From Corbicula japonica (Eukaryota; Mollusca; Bivalvia; Venerida; Cyrenidae), in contig JAZAYU010000114.1 of assembly GCA_038501625.1 (NCBI GenBank), positions 2,000,934 to 2,064,933 of the forward strand: DNA of 64,000 nucleotides, read 5' to 3'. Made by a program: the position numbers and the translations under genes. How positions within the stretch are numbered: the stretch's first letter is position 1; every line of letters begins with the position of its first letter. Below, piece after piece: positions 23,600-35,597 of the stretch. The notes beneath the pieces were generated by a model. The model saw nothing but the letters and a program-made list of their open reading frames with translations. It made no database searches and was not told where the DNA came from.

Positions 23600-23938
23600 A
23601 TGGAAAACAGACGCGTTGTTTTAACCACCTTTTTGGTGACGTTGATGATAAGTTTTGCAATGGGAAACATATTCAACGACATAAAACAAGCAGACAATGC
23701 CGTTGTTGACGGGGGCAAAACCGCGGTTGACAAATCAATGGACGTCGCTGGCACTATTCTTGTCAAATTAAGCGAAGTTGGCAAAACAATAGGCGATAAC
23801 GTAGCCACGGGATTTGATAAAACTAAAGATATTGTTAAAAGTGTCGTAGAAGGAGCGAAAGAAGAAGCTAAAAGTGCAGCAGAGAGAATAAAAACCTCTA
23901 TAAGGATTGTTGGGGGGCTCTTTAAAAGGATTGGTTAG
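23600..23938 (+). CDS. Small secreted cysteine-free helical protein, copy A (112 aa)
   Basis: The ATG sits directly after the splice acceptor TTTTTGCAG, so the coding region is one exon and the upstream exon is 5' UTR. Residues 1-22 form a signal peptide (hydrophobic VLTTFLVTLMISFAMG). The mature part has no cysteine and is Lys/Glu/Ala/Val-rich with helix-friendly spacing (DKSMDVAG, SEVGKTIGD, GAKEEAKSAAERIK), ending in the cationic GGLFKRIG. It is ~70-75% identical to copy B by eye and lacks four residues (12 nt) near residue 30. I do not recognise the family. The apolipoprotein- or LEA-like heptad/undecad spacing and basic amphipathic ends allow membrane or lipid binding, possibly host defence, but this is inference. 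The stop is TAG where copy B has TAC. Confidence 0.8.
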   Translation: MENRRVVLTTFLVTLMISFAMGNIFNDIKQADNAVVDGGKTAVDKSMDVAGTILVKLSEVGKTIGDNVATGFDKTKDIVKSVVEGAKEEAKSAAERIKTSIRIVGGLFKRIG

Positions 23939-24074
23939 ACAAAAGTTTTTTAGGCGATACTGTCACATTTTATTACGGATGTGTCAAGTAATTGTAATAC
24001 AACAACAATCTTTAGGAAGGGACAAAACATAAACATTATAAAACTAGAATTTTCGAATACTACATGTAGTTAAA

Positions 24075-24080
24075 AATAAA
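24075..24080 (+). terminator. Polyadenylation signal, gene A
   Basis: AATAAA about 140 bp after the stop, conserved at the same place in copy B (about 32404). Confidence 0.5.
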
Positions 24081-24464
24081 TAAATATAGTAAAAGCCTCC
24101 ACCTCCCCATAATTAGTGGTCTTTTTCAAGAGATTCAGGGAATGTTGGTTTAAAGCAGCCAGTGGAATACTCTTATGTCTCAGATGGGGTTAAAATTAAT
24201 TGTACTGCAGTGTAATGCCTAGAAATGACTAAACAGGATCAAGTTTTGTTAAATGTAGAACTTATCATGTAGCGCTTTTACTATTGACTAATTTTTATTT
24301 ACTTACTCGTGTTTGACGTGTTCTTTAGAGCTTGACGTCGTGTTAGACGTTTCATTCAGAAATATGCAGACGTTACGTTCTTATTGTTTTCTCTATATAC
24401 GTAAATGCTCCTTGTATATCTCCCAGACCTGTTTGAATTTTGTGGACAACAGAATATCATCATC

Positions 24465-24635
24465 ATCATATCATTCTCACCATATCATTCTCATCATCCT
24501 CATCATCCTCCTCCTCATCATCATATTCTCATCATATCATCATCATATCATTCTCATCATCATCATAAATATCGATATGATATCGGAATAAAATCATTCG
24601 GTATTGATGATGATGATGATGATGATGATGATGTT
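24465..24635 (+). repeat. (ATC)n ... (GAT)n microsatellite pair
   Basis: Interrupted CATCAT tracts to about 24565 are followed by ~40 bp and then (GAT)8. The two halves are complementary and could fold back. Confidence 0.9.
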
Positions 24636-25497
24636 CTGTTGTACACCAATACCAAACGTGTCTGGGAGATCACAATGAAATAATATTACACCATCATCAT
24701 AATATATCGAAATGATACCGAAACAGTTTGATATCCAAATTATTTGGAAATAATCTTATAAATCGGTAGGATATGATTTGATATGATGTCGGTATCATAT
24801 CAATATTAAATCGATATCATATAGAAATAAAATCGATATCTTGCCAAAAGCATATCGGTATCTTGCAAAAATCATATCAATATAACATCGATATTTCCAT
24901 GTAATCGTTAACATTTGGAGGAAATTGCAATACACTGATTACAATGTTTCTTTTTCGACCTGTTAGTTACTGTAATTGTTGAATGCATTGCCGGGTAAAT
25001 CATTTGCGGTGAAGAAAACGGCCAATTTTGCTAATTGTAATACAACAACAATCTTTTGGAAGGGACAAAACATAAACATTATAAAACTAGAATTTTCGAA
25101 TACTACCTGTAGTTAAAAATAAATAAATATAGTAAAAGCCTCCACCTCCCCATAATTAGTGGTCTTTTTCAAGAGATTCAGGGAATGTTGGTTTAAAGCA
25201 GCCAGTGGAATACTCTTACGTCTTAGATGGGGTTAATATTAATTGTACTGCAGTGTAATGCCTAGAAATAACTAAACAGGATCAAGTTTTGTTAAATGTA
25301 GAACTTATCATGTAGCGCTTTTACTATTGACTAATTTTTATTTACTTACTCGTGTTTGACGTGTTCTTTAAAGCTTGACGTCGTTTTAGACGTTTCATTC
25401 AGAAATATGTAGACGTTACGTTCTTATTGTTTTCTCTATATACGTAAATGCTCCTTGTATATCTCCCAGACCCGTTTGAATTTTGTGGACAACAGAA

Positions 25498-25740
25498 TAT
25501 CATCATCATCATCATCATCATCATCATAATATCATTCTCATCATATCATTCTCTTCATATCATCATCATCATCATCATCATATCATTCTCATCATATCAT
25601 CATCATATCATTCTCATCATCATCATCATCATCATCATAAATATCGATATGATATCGGAATAAAATCATTCGGTATTGATGATGATGATGATCATGATCA
25701 TGATCATGATCATGATCATGATCATGATGATCATGATGAT
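25498..25740 (+). repeat. (ATC)n ... (GAT/GATCAT)n microsatellite pair
   Basis: Second copy of the pair at 24465, expanded, with an added palindromic (ATGATC)n run at 25690-25735. Confidence 0.9.
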
Positions 25741-26504
25741 GTTCTGTTGTACACCAATACCAAACGTGTCTGGGAGATCACAATGAAATAATATTACATC
25801 ATCATCATAATATATCGAAATGATATCGAAACAGTTTGATATCCAAATTATTTGGAAATAATATAATGAATCGGTAGGATATGATTTGATATGATGTCGG
25901 TATCATATCAATATTAAATCGATATCATATAGAAATAAAATCGATATCTTGACAAAAGGATATCGATATCTTGCCAAAATCATATCAATATAACATCGAT
26001 ATTTCCATGTAATCGTTGCATTTGGAGGAAATTGCAATACACTGATTACAATGTTTCTTTTTCGACCGGTTAGTTACTGTAATTGTTAAATGCATTGCCG
26101 GGTAAATCATTGGCGGTGAAAAAAACGGCAAATTTTGCTAAAACAAGGGTGTGTCAAGTCGAAATGATATCGAAACAGTTTGATATCCAAATTATTTGGA
26201 AATAATATGATAAATCGGTAGGATATGATTTGATATGATGTCGGTATCATATCAATATTAAATCGATATCATATAGAAATAAAATCGATATCTTGCCAAA
26301 AGCATATCGATATCTTGCCAAAATCATATCAATATCACATCGATATATACATGTAATCGTTGCATTTGGAGGAAATTGCAATACACTGATTACAATGTTT
26401 CTTTTTCGACCTGTTAGTTACTGTAATTGTTAAATGCATTGCCGGGTAAATCATTGGCGGTGCAAAAAACGGCCAATTTTGCTAAAACAAGGGTACGAGT
26501 AGAT

Positions 26505-26519
26505 AGCTCTCTCTCTATT

Positions 26520-26551
<32 letters not shown>

Positions 26552-26641
26552 CGACCGTCTTTCTGTCTCTGTCTCTCTCTCTCTCTGTCTCTCTCTCTCT
26601 CTCTGTCTCTGTCTCTGTCTGTCTGTCTCTGTCTGTCTGTC

Positions 26642-26720
<79 letters not shown>
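26505..26720 (+). repeat. (CTGT)n/(CT)n microsatellite
   Basis: Mixed CTGT and CT runs ending in a (CT)~20 tract; equivalent to 33840-34034 in unit B. Confidence 0.97.
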
Positions 26721-26723
<3 letters not shown>

Positions 26724-28203
26724 GATGAATCCAACAATCTAAAAATCGCAAAATCTTCAAAATGGTAGATAGCTCACTATAAGATTCAAGCGACAAAGTG
26801 TGGTCTATATGTTGGCATCAAAAACGCTTCTATGACAATTGTATTAAATTAAGTACATAGTTATATTCATGCCAATCTCGGATGACAGAAAGAATATAGT
26901 ACTCTTTGTTTCTTTCAGTAAACACGGACTTCATTGTAAGTCGGCCAGACAATCAGACACACGATTAAACTGGCCTTTTTATTGAAATTAAGACAACAAA
27001 ATAGGTTCTGTTCTAATAAATCGTGTCTTTATTTTATAAACATGTAACAAATGTAAATGCATAAAAACTATCACAGAATGTAAAAATGTCATAATAGTTT
27101 CACATTTTAAAGTGTTACCCATAAATATGTGTGCATGCTTTGGAACCCGTCTGAATAAAACTGATAGTATTTTTACGAATAAAGTTTAAATATAAGATTT
27201 AAATAAAAATTTCTACGCAATTGCTCTCAGCAATGAAATCGCTCATGAATAAGGTCAATTCAAATATCACATATTCGCACGTGAAAATAAAATGGTTCTA
27301 AAGCGGTCACGGATTTCGCGGAAACATTAAAGTCACACAACAGCGATATACTGGTAGCTTATAGCTTCTTAAAATAAAATGTTCTTTATTCTTATTTCCA
27401 TGACAAATAAAATGATATTATTTATACAGAAATTATAAAAATCCGCAATAAGTTATTAATTTTTATACAATAATGTATTTGCATATGTTGTCATAAGTAA
27501 AAAACAACAAAACAAGTGCATATTTTGGTAAACGGTCGCCGACGCAAACGCGAACGCCGACACCGAGATGAATATGATAGCTCCCATATTCTTCTAATAG
27601 CTTAAATGGCTAGTTATAATATACCATTGTTGTTTATTTCAGAAATAAGAAGTGAACATAAACCTAATAACCAAAATGAAAAATTTAGAAGATCGAATAC
27701 GCTTTGAAATTTGAAATGTTGCAAAGTAAGTTTTTAGCAAATATTCAAAACAGTTTGGTGGTTTTCATGAAGGGAACAGGCCTCGATAGAAATAATTTCA
27801 ACAATATTATTTGTGTTAACTATAAATACATGCTTAATTAATGGTAAAATATTGGTTGTTGTCGAAAGGTGTGGAAAACCTCCGAAATATGGTCTGAATA
27901 TTCTCAAAAAATAGACTTTTATATTTTTCTCATTTTAGAAAGTTTAGACGGTCCATAATGGTTCAATGATGGCATTAACAGTGAGTGATATAAAACTGCT
28001 TAATATATAAAGTAATCAATATTTATAAATTGAAATTCATTAAAATTTGTGATTTACAGCAAAATAAAAAATTTTAGGCCAATATTTGGCCTCCATGGTG
28101 AACATGCTCTCTTAACAATCTAATCTTATTCTCCTCTACCAAACTATTCCATTCCTCACAGATTCCTGAGTTATACACGTCAAATTTCACTATGTATATC
28201 GTC
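26721..28203. other. Unit A noncoding flank shared with unit B
   Basis: 26721-27726 matches 34035-35084; 27727-28203 matches 42708-43189. The pre-insertion site of the large transposon of unit B lies at GCAAAGTAAG near 27722. No ORF or RNA is seen. Confidence 0.75.
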
Positions 28204-28419
28204 TTATTTTCTTTTAATTTGCTCCAGCAAATCAGTAATATTATTAAGTTTATCGTTTGTTTTCTTTTCAATTGCCGCCATCTTGGTCTCTAGATCATCC
28301 ATGCGCTTTGCGACAGCGTCTGCGTTGGTCGTATACTTCCGCTCACTTTCACGCATGTGCGAATCAAAATCTTCTTCCGTCATGGTCACATACCAACGCT
28401 CAGATGGTGCATTTGACAT
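28204..28419 (-). CDS. Conserved 71-codon coiled-coil ORF, copy A
   Basis: The ATG follows CAGGCCACAAC and the frame ends K-R-K-TAA. The protein is charged and helical: it starts M-S-N-A-P-S-E-R-W, then heptads through MDDLETKMAAIEKKTND, and ends LNNITDLLEQIKRK. The second copy at 43190-43405 differs at three nucleotides in 216 and two residues, apparently fewer changes than the surrounding duplicated DNA. It may be a small gene, an exon, or the ORF of a mobile element, since a tRNA-like relic lies 5' of it. Coiled-coil proteins of this type accompany some retroelements. No family recognised. Confidence 0.5.
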   Translation of the reverse strand: MSNAPSERWYVTMTEEDFDSHMRESERKYTTNADAVAKRMDDLETKMAAIEKKTNDKLNNITDLLEQIKRK

Positions 28420-28473
28420 GTTGTGGCCTGTGAGTATAATACATTTTAATAGGGGTTTGTTGTGTGATAATAA

Positions 28474-28556
28474 GAATAGGTAATCGAACCCGTAGGTCAA
28501 CAGCGCCAAGCGACATAACGTCTCGAGCATTCTACCAACTGAGCTAGCCGGGACAA
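28474..28556 (-). tRNA. tRNA-like relic upstream of coiled-coil ORF A
   Basis: On the - strand it has the A box CGGCTAGCTCAGTTGG and B box GGGTTCGATTACC. The anticodon region is expanded and does not fold, so this is a relic or SINE head. Copy B (43463-43525) has lost the middle part. Confidence 0.45.
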
Positions 28557-28591
28557 GCGCAGAAAAATATATATATGGTTGCTCGAACCAA

Positions 28592-28705
28592 CGTTTTGGG
28601 CATCAATATTTAATTTCCATGAGAATTTCGGCCAGAAAGTTTAAAATTATCGTGTAACTACCCTAAGACTATCCCAAACGATCACTCTTTCTGGAAAACT
28701 TGCAT
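28592..28705 (+). repeat. GGCCAGAAAGT dispersed repeat, copy G1
   Basis: Contains CGGCCAGAAAGTTTAAAATTATCGTGTAACTACCC in pieces and TTTCTGGAAAACTTGCATACG. The same order recurs at 43560, 50285, 52800, 55060 and 55740. Confidence 0.75.
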
Positions 28706-29087
28706 ACGACCCTAAGACAAAGTAAAAATGTCAATAACTATCCTTCAGGTAATTACCAAAATCTTTTTCAATGAAGTGCCGTTAACAACAAAATATGAAA
28801 CATAAAAAAAATTCTTTTTATTTTCGAGTTTTCGAACTCAAGAAAAATACATTCAAGTTTTGTTAAAAAATATTTAATATTTACATATGTTTGTTTTTTA
28901 GTTTTAGAAAACAAATACCGAACAAAATAATTACATTGTGCTAGTCGATAAACGTCACACAAAGATAATTTCGCATATTATACTGGCCTCAAACACTGTT
29001 GAAAAAACTATTTAAACTCGCGTTAATGACGTTTTTACGTTGGCGTTGACATCCGTAATTATGTCAACAGGACATGTCAACCTATTG

Positions 29088-29190
29088 TATAAAAACTGGT
29101 TGAATCTCAGTGACGCTAACAACAATTTCAAGAAAGAAGAACACACGAGCGATTTAGTACGTAAGAACGCGGATACAGAAACAGATCAAG
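29088..29190 (+). promoter_or_regulatory. TATA promoter and noncoding exon 1 of secreted helical protein gene B
   Basis: TATAAAAA at 29088-29095; exon 1 ends GATCAAG|GTAAGATT (donor 29191). Closely matches 20453-20550. Confidence 0.65.
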
Positions 29191-29282
29191 GTAAGATTAA
29201 ATAGATAAGTAGATTTTAGCAGAATATTGATAAAACCGATATTTAATAACAACTTCGTTCGTAACGCTATGAAAGCTTTTGG

Positions 29283-29384
29283 AAACCAGTCTCAAATCTC
29301 AAGCATCTGATAGGCTGAAATGGCGAGTGGTCGCCATTTCAGCCAATCAGATGCTTGAGATTTGAGACTGGTTTACCGGTAAAT
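29283..29384. repeat. Palindromic foldback element, copy F2
   Basis: Same arms as F1 with a fuller inner palindrome (CTGAAATGGCGA / TCGCCATTTCAG). F1 has lost part of the centre. Confidence 0.88.
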
Positions 29385-29777
29385 ACTCGTAGCAGGCTGC
29401 GTGTAGGAATATTTCATCGCAGTTACTTTCTTCATTGACTTTCTATAGCGTTCTAAATTCATATAAATTATATATCGTTTGCAGATTATCCCGAAATTCA
29501 ATTAAAAATAACCACGAATTAAGGAAATAAGCTTTAACGTAGTTCTAGACAATTAAGGTTCACGAATTTAAATACCCACAAAAATGGTGTCAAGTTAGAT
29601 TTTTCCTGCATAATACAAGTGCACCCAATATAATAATTATAATTGATTGTGGGTAAAACAAAAGCCATGATGTGTTCTAATATTTTAAAATTCATTTCTA
29701 AATATTTATGGATATTAATGATTGCAAAATATTAAAAATATTTTACGGTAATAGTGGTGAACATTCAATCTGATTTT

Positions 29778-30900
29778 TAGCTCATCTGTCACGTAGTGAC
29801 AAGGTGAGCTTTTGTGATCGCAATTTGTCCGGCGTCCGTCCGTCCGTAAACGTTTAATTTAAACGACATCTCCTCTTAAACCCCTGGGCCAAAGTTGATG
29901 AAACTTGCCACGGATGTTCCTTGCACGAAGCTCTTCCAAAGTTGTTCAAAGAAATAAATTCCATGCAGAACTCTGGTTGCCATGGCAACCTAAAGGAAAA
30001 ACTTTAAAACTCTTCTTGTCTGAAACCACAAGGCCTAGAGCTTAGATATTTGGTATTAAGCACCCTCTTGTGGAACTCTACAAAGATTGTTCAAATTATT
30101 TCCCTGGGGTGAAATTTAGCCCCGCCCCAGGAGTCACATCATTTTACATAGACTTATATAGGAAATCTTTAAAAAATCTTCTCACAAACCACAATGCGTA
30201 CAGCTTAGATATTAGGTTAGTAGCATTGTCTAATGGATGTCTACTAAAATTGTACAAATTATGTCCCCTGAGCCAAAATCGGCCACGCCCTAGGGTTCTC
30301 TTCATTTACATTTAGTTACATAGGAAAAACATGAAAATCTTCTTCTTTAAAACCACAAGGCCTAGAGCCTTAATATTTGATATACAGCATCATCTAGTGG
30401 TCCTCTACCAAAATTGTTCAAACTATCCCCCTGGGGTCAAAAATGGCCCCGCCCCAGGGGTCACTTGTTTTACATAGACTTATCGTGATTTGCGCTTAAC
30501 GTGTCGATAATAGGGCAGTTTACTCTAGGGAAAACTTAAAAAAAAATTTCTTCTCTAAAACCACAAGGCCTAGAACCTGGGTAGTGTAGAGGTAGTGGTC
30601 CTCTACAAAAGTTGTTTAAATTATTCTCCTGGAGTCAAAAATGGCTCCGCCCCGGGGGTCACTGTTTTATTAAATAGTGTTATATAGTAAATCTTTAAAA
30701 ATCGTCTTCTCTGAAACCGTAAGGCCTAGAGCTTAGATATTTGGTTTAGAGCATCATCTAATTACATTTTCTCCACAATAGCAGCTAATTTTTTTTTAAT
30801 TTTTTGACTTGATTTTACCAAACATGCACACATTTCTTGTAACCATTGAGCAGTTGTTGACAGGTGAGCAACCCAGGGTCCTATGGACCCTCTTGTTTTT
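29778..30900 (+). mobile_element. TAGCTCACC-type dispersed repeat, unit B copy
   Basis: Starts TAGCTCATCTGTCACGTAG and ends GGGTCCTATGGACCCTC. It matches 21373-23060 without the 577-bp MITE. A short unique piece at 30482-30525 is not in copy A. Confidence 0.8.
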
Positions 30901-30922
30901 AAAAAAGAATTAATTTTGATAT

Positions 30923-31398
30923 ATTTACACTTCAACTTCATCCACTACGATAAAGTCTTATTCATCTAACGAATCATAATTTCTGATGGTGAACAGTATG
31001 ACGTATTACTTTAAAAGGCGTGGCTACTGTACGGCCTTTTACAATTTATTGGACGGTGCACGATGTTTTGACGTGTGACGTCACCGTGCACGCATGTTTT
31101 GCCACGAGTTGCTGCAAAAAGCGTGCCGTCATTCACTTTGTCGTCAACGTAGCTGTTCCAACAGCCATTCGAACAAGCTGTTATATCACGAATTCTTCTA
31201 GTTATTTCTGTAAATGAAATTATTTATGAGTGTAAATATAAGGATTGAATCAATACTTGATAGTTTCCATTTGGGTATGAAAGACAGTTGGATTGTTTAA
31301 AGTACGCGTGAAGCCCTTCGGGCTTCACACTCTTTCAACAACCCAACTGTTTTCCATACCCAAATGGAAACCATCAACTATCGATTCAATCCTTAAAT
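30923..31398. mobile_element. Foldback element FB1 inserted in gene B intron
   Basis: Absent from unit A (site at 23081/23082). It starts ATTTACAC, has an internal GTGTAAATATAAG at 31230, and then long inverted arms 31240-31307 and 31329-31396. Between them is a perfect 9-bp hairpin GTGAAGCCC-TTC-GGGCTTCAC (31308-31328). It ends CCTTAAAT. No ORF. Confidence 0.85.
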
Positions 31399-31916
31399 GG
31401 TTTTGAGCTTCTCTTCAGAACGCAATATTTGTTTAGAATTGATTTCTATTTAACAATAAATATTACTTTACTTCAAATACTGTAACATATACATATTATC
31501 ACGGATGGCTGTTTTTTTATAGCGAAAAAGATATAATCAAGAAAAACTCTGTATTTCTTGAAAAAGACCGTGGGGTAAATATGAGTATAAAATTCTGTAT
31601 TTTAGATACTGTGTATTCCATGTGTATCAAATTGTAAATCATTGTCATCGTAAGGATGCTCGCGCGTTTTAGTGCGCATGTGCTAAGAAAAAGATGAATT
31701 GTTGCAAAAGTTTAAGATTGATATTTTTAGTGTATAATTGTACTGTAGCTATAATCAAGGAAATAACAGATATTGTAAGAAGCAGTTACTTTTTCAAGAA
31801 GTAAGTTTGGTAGAAGCAGGGACAGTTACCTCTTTTTCGAAGACATTGCTTAACTGCGTGTTTGAAATAATGTTAAGTTTCACACAACCAACATTATTTT
31901 TATAATCTTTTTGCAG

Positions 31917-32282
31917 ATGGAAAACATACGAGTTGTTTTAGCTACCTTTCTGATGACGTTGATGATAAGTTTTGCAATGGGAGGCATATTCAACGACATA
32001 AAACGAGGATTTCAACAAGCAGGCAATGCCGTTGTTGACGCGGGCAAAACCGTGGTTGACAAATCAATGGACGTCGCTGGCACTGGTCTTGTCAAAATAA
32101 GCGAAGTTGGCAAAACAATAGGCGATGGTGTAGCCACGGGATTTAATATAACTAAAAATGCTGTTCAAACTGGCGTAGACGGAGCGAAAGAAGAAGCTAA
32201 AAGTGCAGCAGAGAGAATAAAAACCGCTGGAAGGATTGTTGGGGGACTCTTTAAATGGATTGGTTACACAAAAGTTTTTTAG
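31917..32282 (+). CDS. Small secreted cysteine-free helical protein, copy B (121 aa)
   Basis: The ATG immediately follows the acceptor TTTTTGCAG, as in copy A. Residues 1-22 form a signal peptide (VVLATFLMTLMISFAMG). The mature chain starts GIFNDIKRGFQQAG, has no cysteine, and ends in GGLFKWIGYTKVF; the last five residues come from a TAC where copy A stops. The repeated helical pattern (AGKTVVDK, SEVGKTIGDGVATG, DGAKEEAKSAAERIK) is conserved. Differences from copy A include conservative changes and a four-residue indel, while the signal peptide and middle are well kept, which suggests both are functional. Family unknown; a membrane- or lipid-associated secreted role is inference. Confidence 0.82.
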   Translation: MENIRVVLATFLMTLMISFAMGGIFNDIKRGFQQAGNAVVDAGKTVVDKSMDVAGTGLVKISEVGKTIGDGVATGFNITKNAVQTGVDGAKEEAKSAAERIKTAGRIVGGLFKWIGYTKVF

Positions 32283-32815
32283 CCGATACTGTCACATATT
32301 ATTACGGACGTGTCAAGTAATTGTAATACAACAACAATCTTTTGGAAGGGACAAAACATAAACATTATAAAACTAGAATTTTCGAATACTGCATGTAGTT
32401 AAAAATAAATAAGGATAGTAAAATCCTCCACCTCCCCATAATTAGTGGTCTTTTTTAAGAGATTCAGGGAATGTTGGTTTAAAGCAGCCAGTGGAATACT
32501 TTAATGTCTCAGATGGGGTTAATATTAATTGTACTGCAGTGTAATGCCTAGAAATGACTAAACAGGATCAAGTTTTGTTAAATGTAGGACTTATCATGAC
32601 TGTACCGCTTTAACTAGTGACTAATTTTTATTTAATTACTTGTGTCTGACATGTTCTCTAAAGCTTGACGTCGTTTTAGACGTTTCATTCAGAAATATGT
32701 AGACGTTACGTTCTTATTGTTTCCTCTATTATATGTAAATGCTCCTTGATATGTAAATGCTCCTTGAAAAAATGTATATCTCCCAGACCCGTTTGAATTT
32801 TGTGGACAACAGAAT

Positions 32816-32816
<1 letters not shown>

Positions 32817-32854
<38 letters not shown>

Positions 32855-32945
32855 GTCATCATGTCGTCAGATCATCATCATCATCATCATCATAAATATC
32901 ATATGATATCGGAATAAAATCTTTTGATATTGATGATGATGATGA
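32817..32945 (+). repeat. (ATC)n ... (GAT)n microsatellite pair, unit B
   Basis: CATCAT tracts at 32817-32893 and GATGAT at 32931-32945; equivalent to 24465-24635. Confidence 0.9.
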
Positions 32946-32991
32946 TCGGTAGGATATGATATTGATATGATGTATGATTTCATATCAATAT

Positions 32992-33579
32992 ATTTACACC
33001 TTTATTTCCACTGCTTCAATATCCTTTACCGGACGAGTGAAGGTCAATCTTCGATGAACACCGTTAGCCTTATCACCGCGCAATGGTACAGGAATGCCCT
33101 GGTGACGTCATGAAATCCCCGCTATTTTTATAATTGTTGCTAATTTTAGATAGCTCTTCCTGGAATGTTGCTATTTTTAGATTCATTTGAGTGTTTCAAC
33201 CAGGTTCTAAGGTAAAACACGCATGCTGCTTTATCCAGAGACAATAAAATAGTGACTCTATTTTGTCGTAGTATGATTATTTTGATTTGAGTAAATAGGC
33301 GGACCAGTCCAAATGCCAAACCCGGGGTAAGAAATGTTTTAAACAACATTTCGAAATAAGTAAAAAGTATATATTTTATATTAAACTTAGAAACAAAATG
33401 ATAAAATGAGGTGTAAATATAAGTAATAAATTTCGTGTTTGATAAGTTCGCCGAGTCTTGAACGTCATTAGGGCTGGTTAAAGCACGCGTGGAGTCCTTC
33501 GGACTCCACACACTTTAACCAGCCCTAATGACGTTCAAGACTCGGTGAACTTATCAAACACGAAATTTATTCCTTAAAT
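32992..33579. mobile_element. Foldback element FB2 inserted in gene B 3' flank
   Basis: Absent from unit A. It has the same termini as FB1 (ATTTACAC ... CCTTAAAT), the same internal GTGTAAATATAAG (33411), and a perfect hairpin GTGGAGTCC-TTC-GGACTCCAC (33489-33509). The long arms 33424-33480 and 33515-33571 pair with each other but are unrelated to those of FB1. Confidence 0.85.
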
Positions 33580-33839
33580 CAAATCGATATTATATAGAAT
33601 TAAAATCGATATCTTGCCAAAAGCATATGAATATCTTGCCAAAATCATATCGATATAACATCGATATTTCCATGTAATCGCTGCATTTGGAGGAAATTGC
33701 AATACACTGATTACAATGTTTCTTTTTCGACCTGTTAGTGACTGTAATTGTTGAATGCATTGCCGGGTAAATCATTGGCGGTGAAGAAAACGGCCAATTT
33801 TGCTAAAACAAGGGTACGAGGAGATAGCGCTCTTTCTCT

Positions 33840-34036
<197 letters not shown>

Positions 34037-35597
34037 GAGACGAATCCAACGATGTAAAAATCGCAAAATCTTCAAAATGGTAGATACCTCACAATAAGAT
34101 TCAAGCGACAAAGTGTGGTCTATATTTTGGCATCAAAAGCTTCTATGACAATTGTATCAAATTAACTGCATTGGTTCATGCCGATCTCGGATAACAGAAA
34201 AAAGATAGTACTCTTTGTTTCTTTCAGTAAACACGGACTTCATTGTAAGTCGGCCAGACAATCAGACACACGATTAAACTGGCCTTTTTATTGATATTAA
34301 GATGACAAAATAGGTTCTGTTCTAATACATGGTGTCTTTATTTTATAAACATGTAACAAATGTAAATGCATAAAAACTATCACAGAATGTAATAATGTCA
34401 TAATAGTTTCACATTTTAAAGTGTTACCCATAAATATGTTTACATGCATTGAAACCCGTCTGAATAAAACAGAGAGTATTTATACGAATAAAGTTTAAAT
34501 ATAAGATTTAAATAAAAATTTCTACGCAATTTCTATCAGCAATGAAATCGCTCATGAATAAGGTCAATTCAAATATCGCATATTCGCAGGTGAAATTAAA
34601 TGGTTGTAAAAGTGGTAATGGATTTTGCGGAAACATTAAAGTTACGCAACAGCGACAAACTGGTAGCTTATAGCTTCTTAAAATAAAATGTTCTGTATTC
34701 TTATTTCCATGACAAATAAAATGATATTATTTATACAGAAATTATAAAAATCCGCAATTAGTTATCAACTTTTATACAATAATGTATTTGCATATGTTGT
34801 CATAAGTAAAAAAAAACAACAAAACAAGTGCATATTTTGGTAAACGGTCGCCGACGCAAACGCGAACGCCGACACCGAGATGAATAGGAAGCTCCCATAT
34901 TCTTCTGATAGCTTAAATGGCTAAAACGTGGCCGATAATTATTTAAAATTTACTTACAATGTTTTGATACTTATAATATATCATTGTTGTTTATTTCAGA
35001 AGTAAGAAGTGAACATAACCCTTATAACCAAAATGAAAAATTTAGAAGATCGAATACGCTTTGAAATTTGAAATGTTGCAAAGTCACGGTATGTACCCGG
35101 ATAATGGGAATCGCGGATAATGCTAGATTGTGAGAATAATTGTAGATCGCCAGATCGGGAAAACACAATGGAGAGGTTAGTTATTGTATGAATTTCATGT
35201 TATTGTGATCTAATACTTATATTTTGCGATAGATAACAATCAAGCGATGTCCTAGCCTTCCTCTCATACCCATACATTTGGAATCGGCCTTCAGATAAAG
35301 TAAACAAAGGAAAATGATCACGCAACATTCCAGATTTCTACAAATAAACTACGTATTATGCCTTTTTAAAATAAATTTAAACATGCTTTTTGAAAACGAC
35401 ACTTATGTTATCAAAGCCCAAACATCGACAATCAGTATGCCACCTAGCTTGGGCTAGCCAGTATTAAGAGCATATTCCTTAACAAACATCTTTTTTCTGA
35501 GGCACCTGAAGCAAATTGGATAATGGGGATTCTCTCGGTTGATAATGGGAAATTCAAATATTCATGAAATGGATAATTGTGGAGTTTTAGTGTTTCT

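Larger units (their letters stand above)
23990..26494 (+). repeat. Tandem duplication of gene A 3' flank (period ~1043 bp, plus a third partial copy)
   Basis: The block starting AATTGTAATACAACAACAATC at 23990 starts again at 25033. Its second half (TATCGAAATGATA... to GGCGGTGAAGAAAACGGCC) is present three times: about 24703-25032, 25811-26154 and 26159-26494. Unit B has one copy. The second half is rich in CGATATC and GATATC palindromes. Confidence 0.88.
20228..28856 (+). repeat. Segmental duplication, unit A
   Basis: Colinear with unit B (28857-43830). The shared order is promoter/exon 1, hairpin, TAGCTCACC element, coding exon, ATC/GAT microsatellite, CGATATC-rich repeat, CTGT/CT microsatellite, 3' flank, coiled-coil ORF and tRNA-like relic. 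Both units begin near GTTTTGTTAAAAAATAT. Unit A has its own tandem duplication of the 3' flank and a 577-bp MITE that unit B lacks. Confidence 0.9.

Noticed and set aside
24313..24683. His/Ile/Asp-run ORFs
   Set aside because: Translations of ATC/GAT microsatellites.
26414..26796. ORFs of Arg-Glu or Ser-Leu-Cys runs
   Set aside because: Translations of the CTGT/CT microsatellite.
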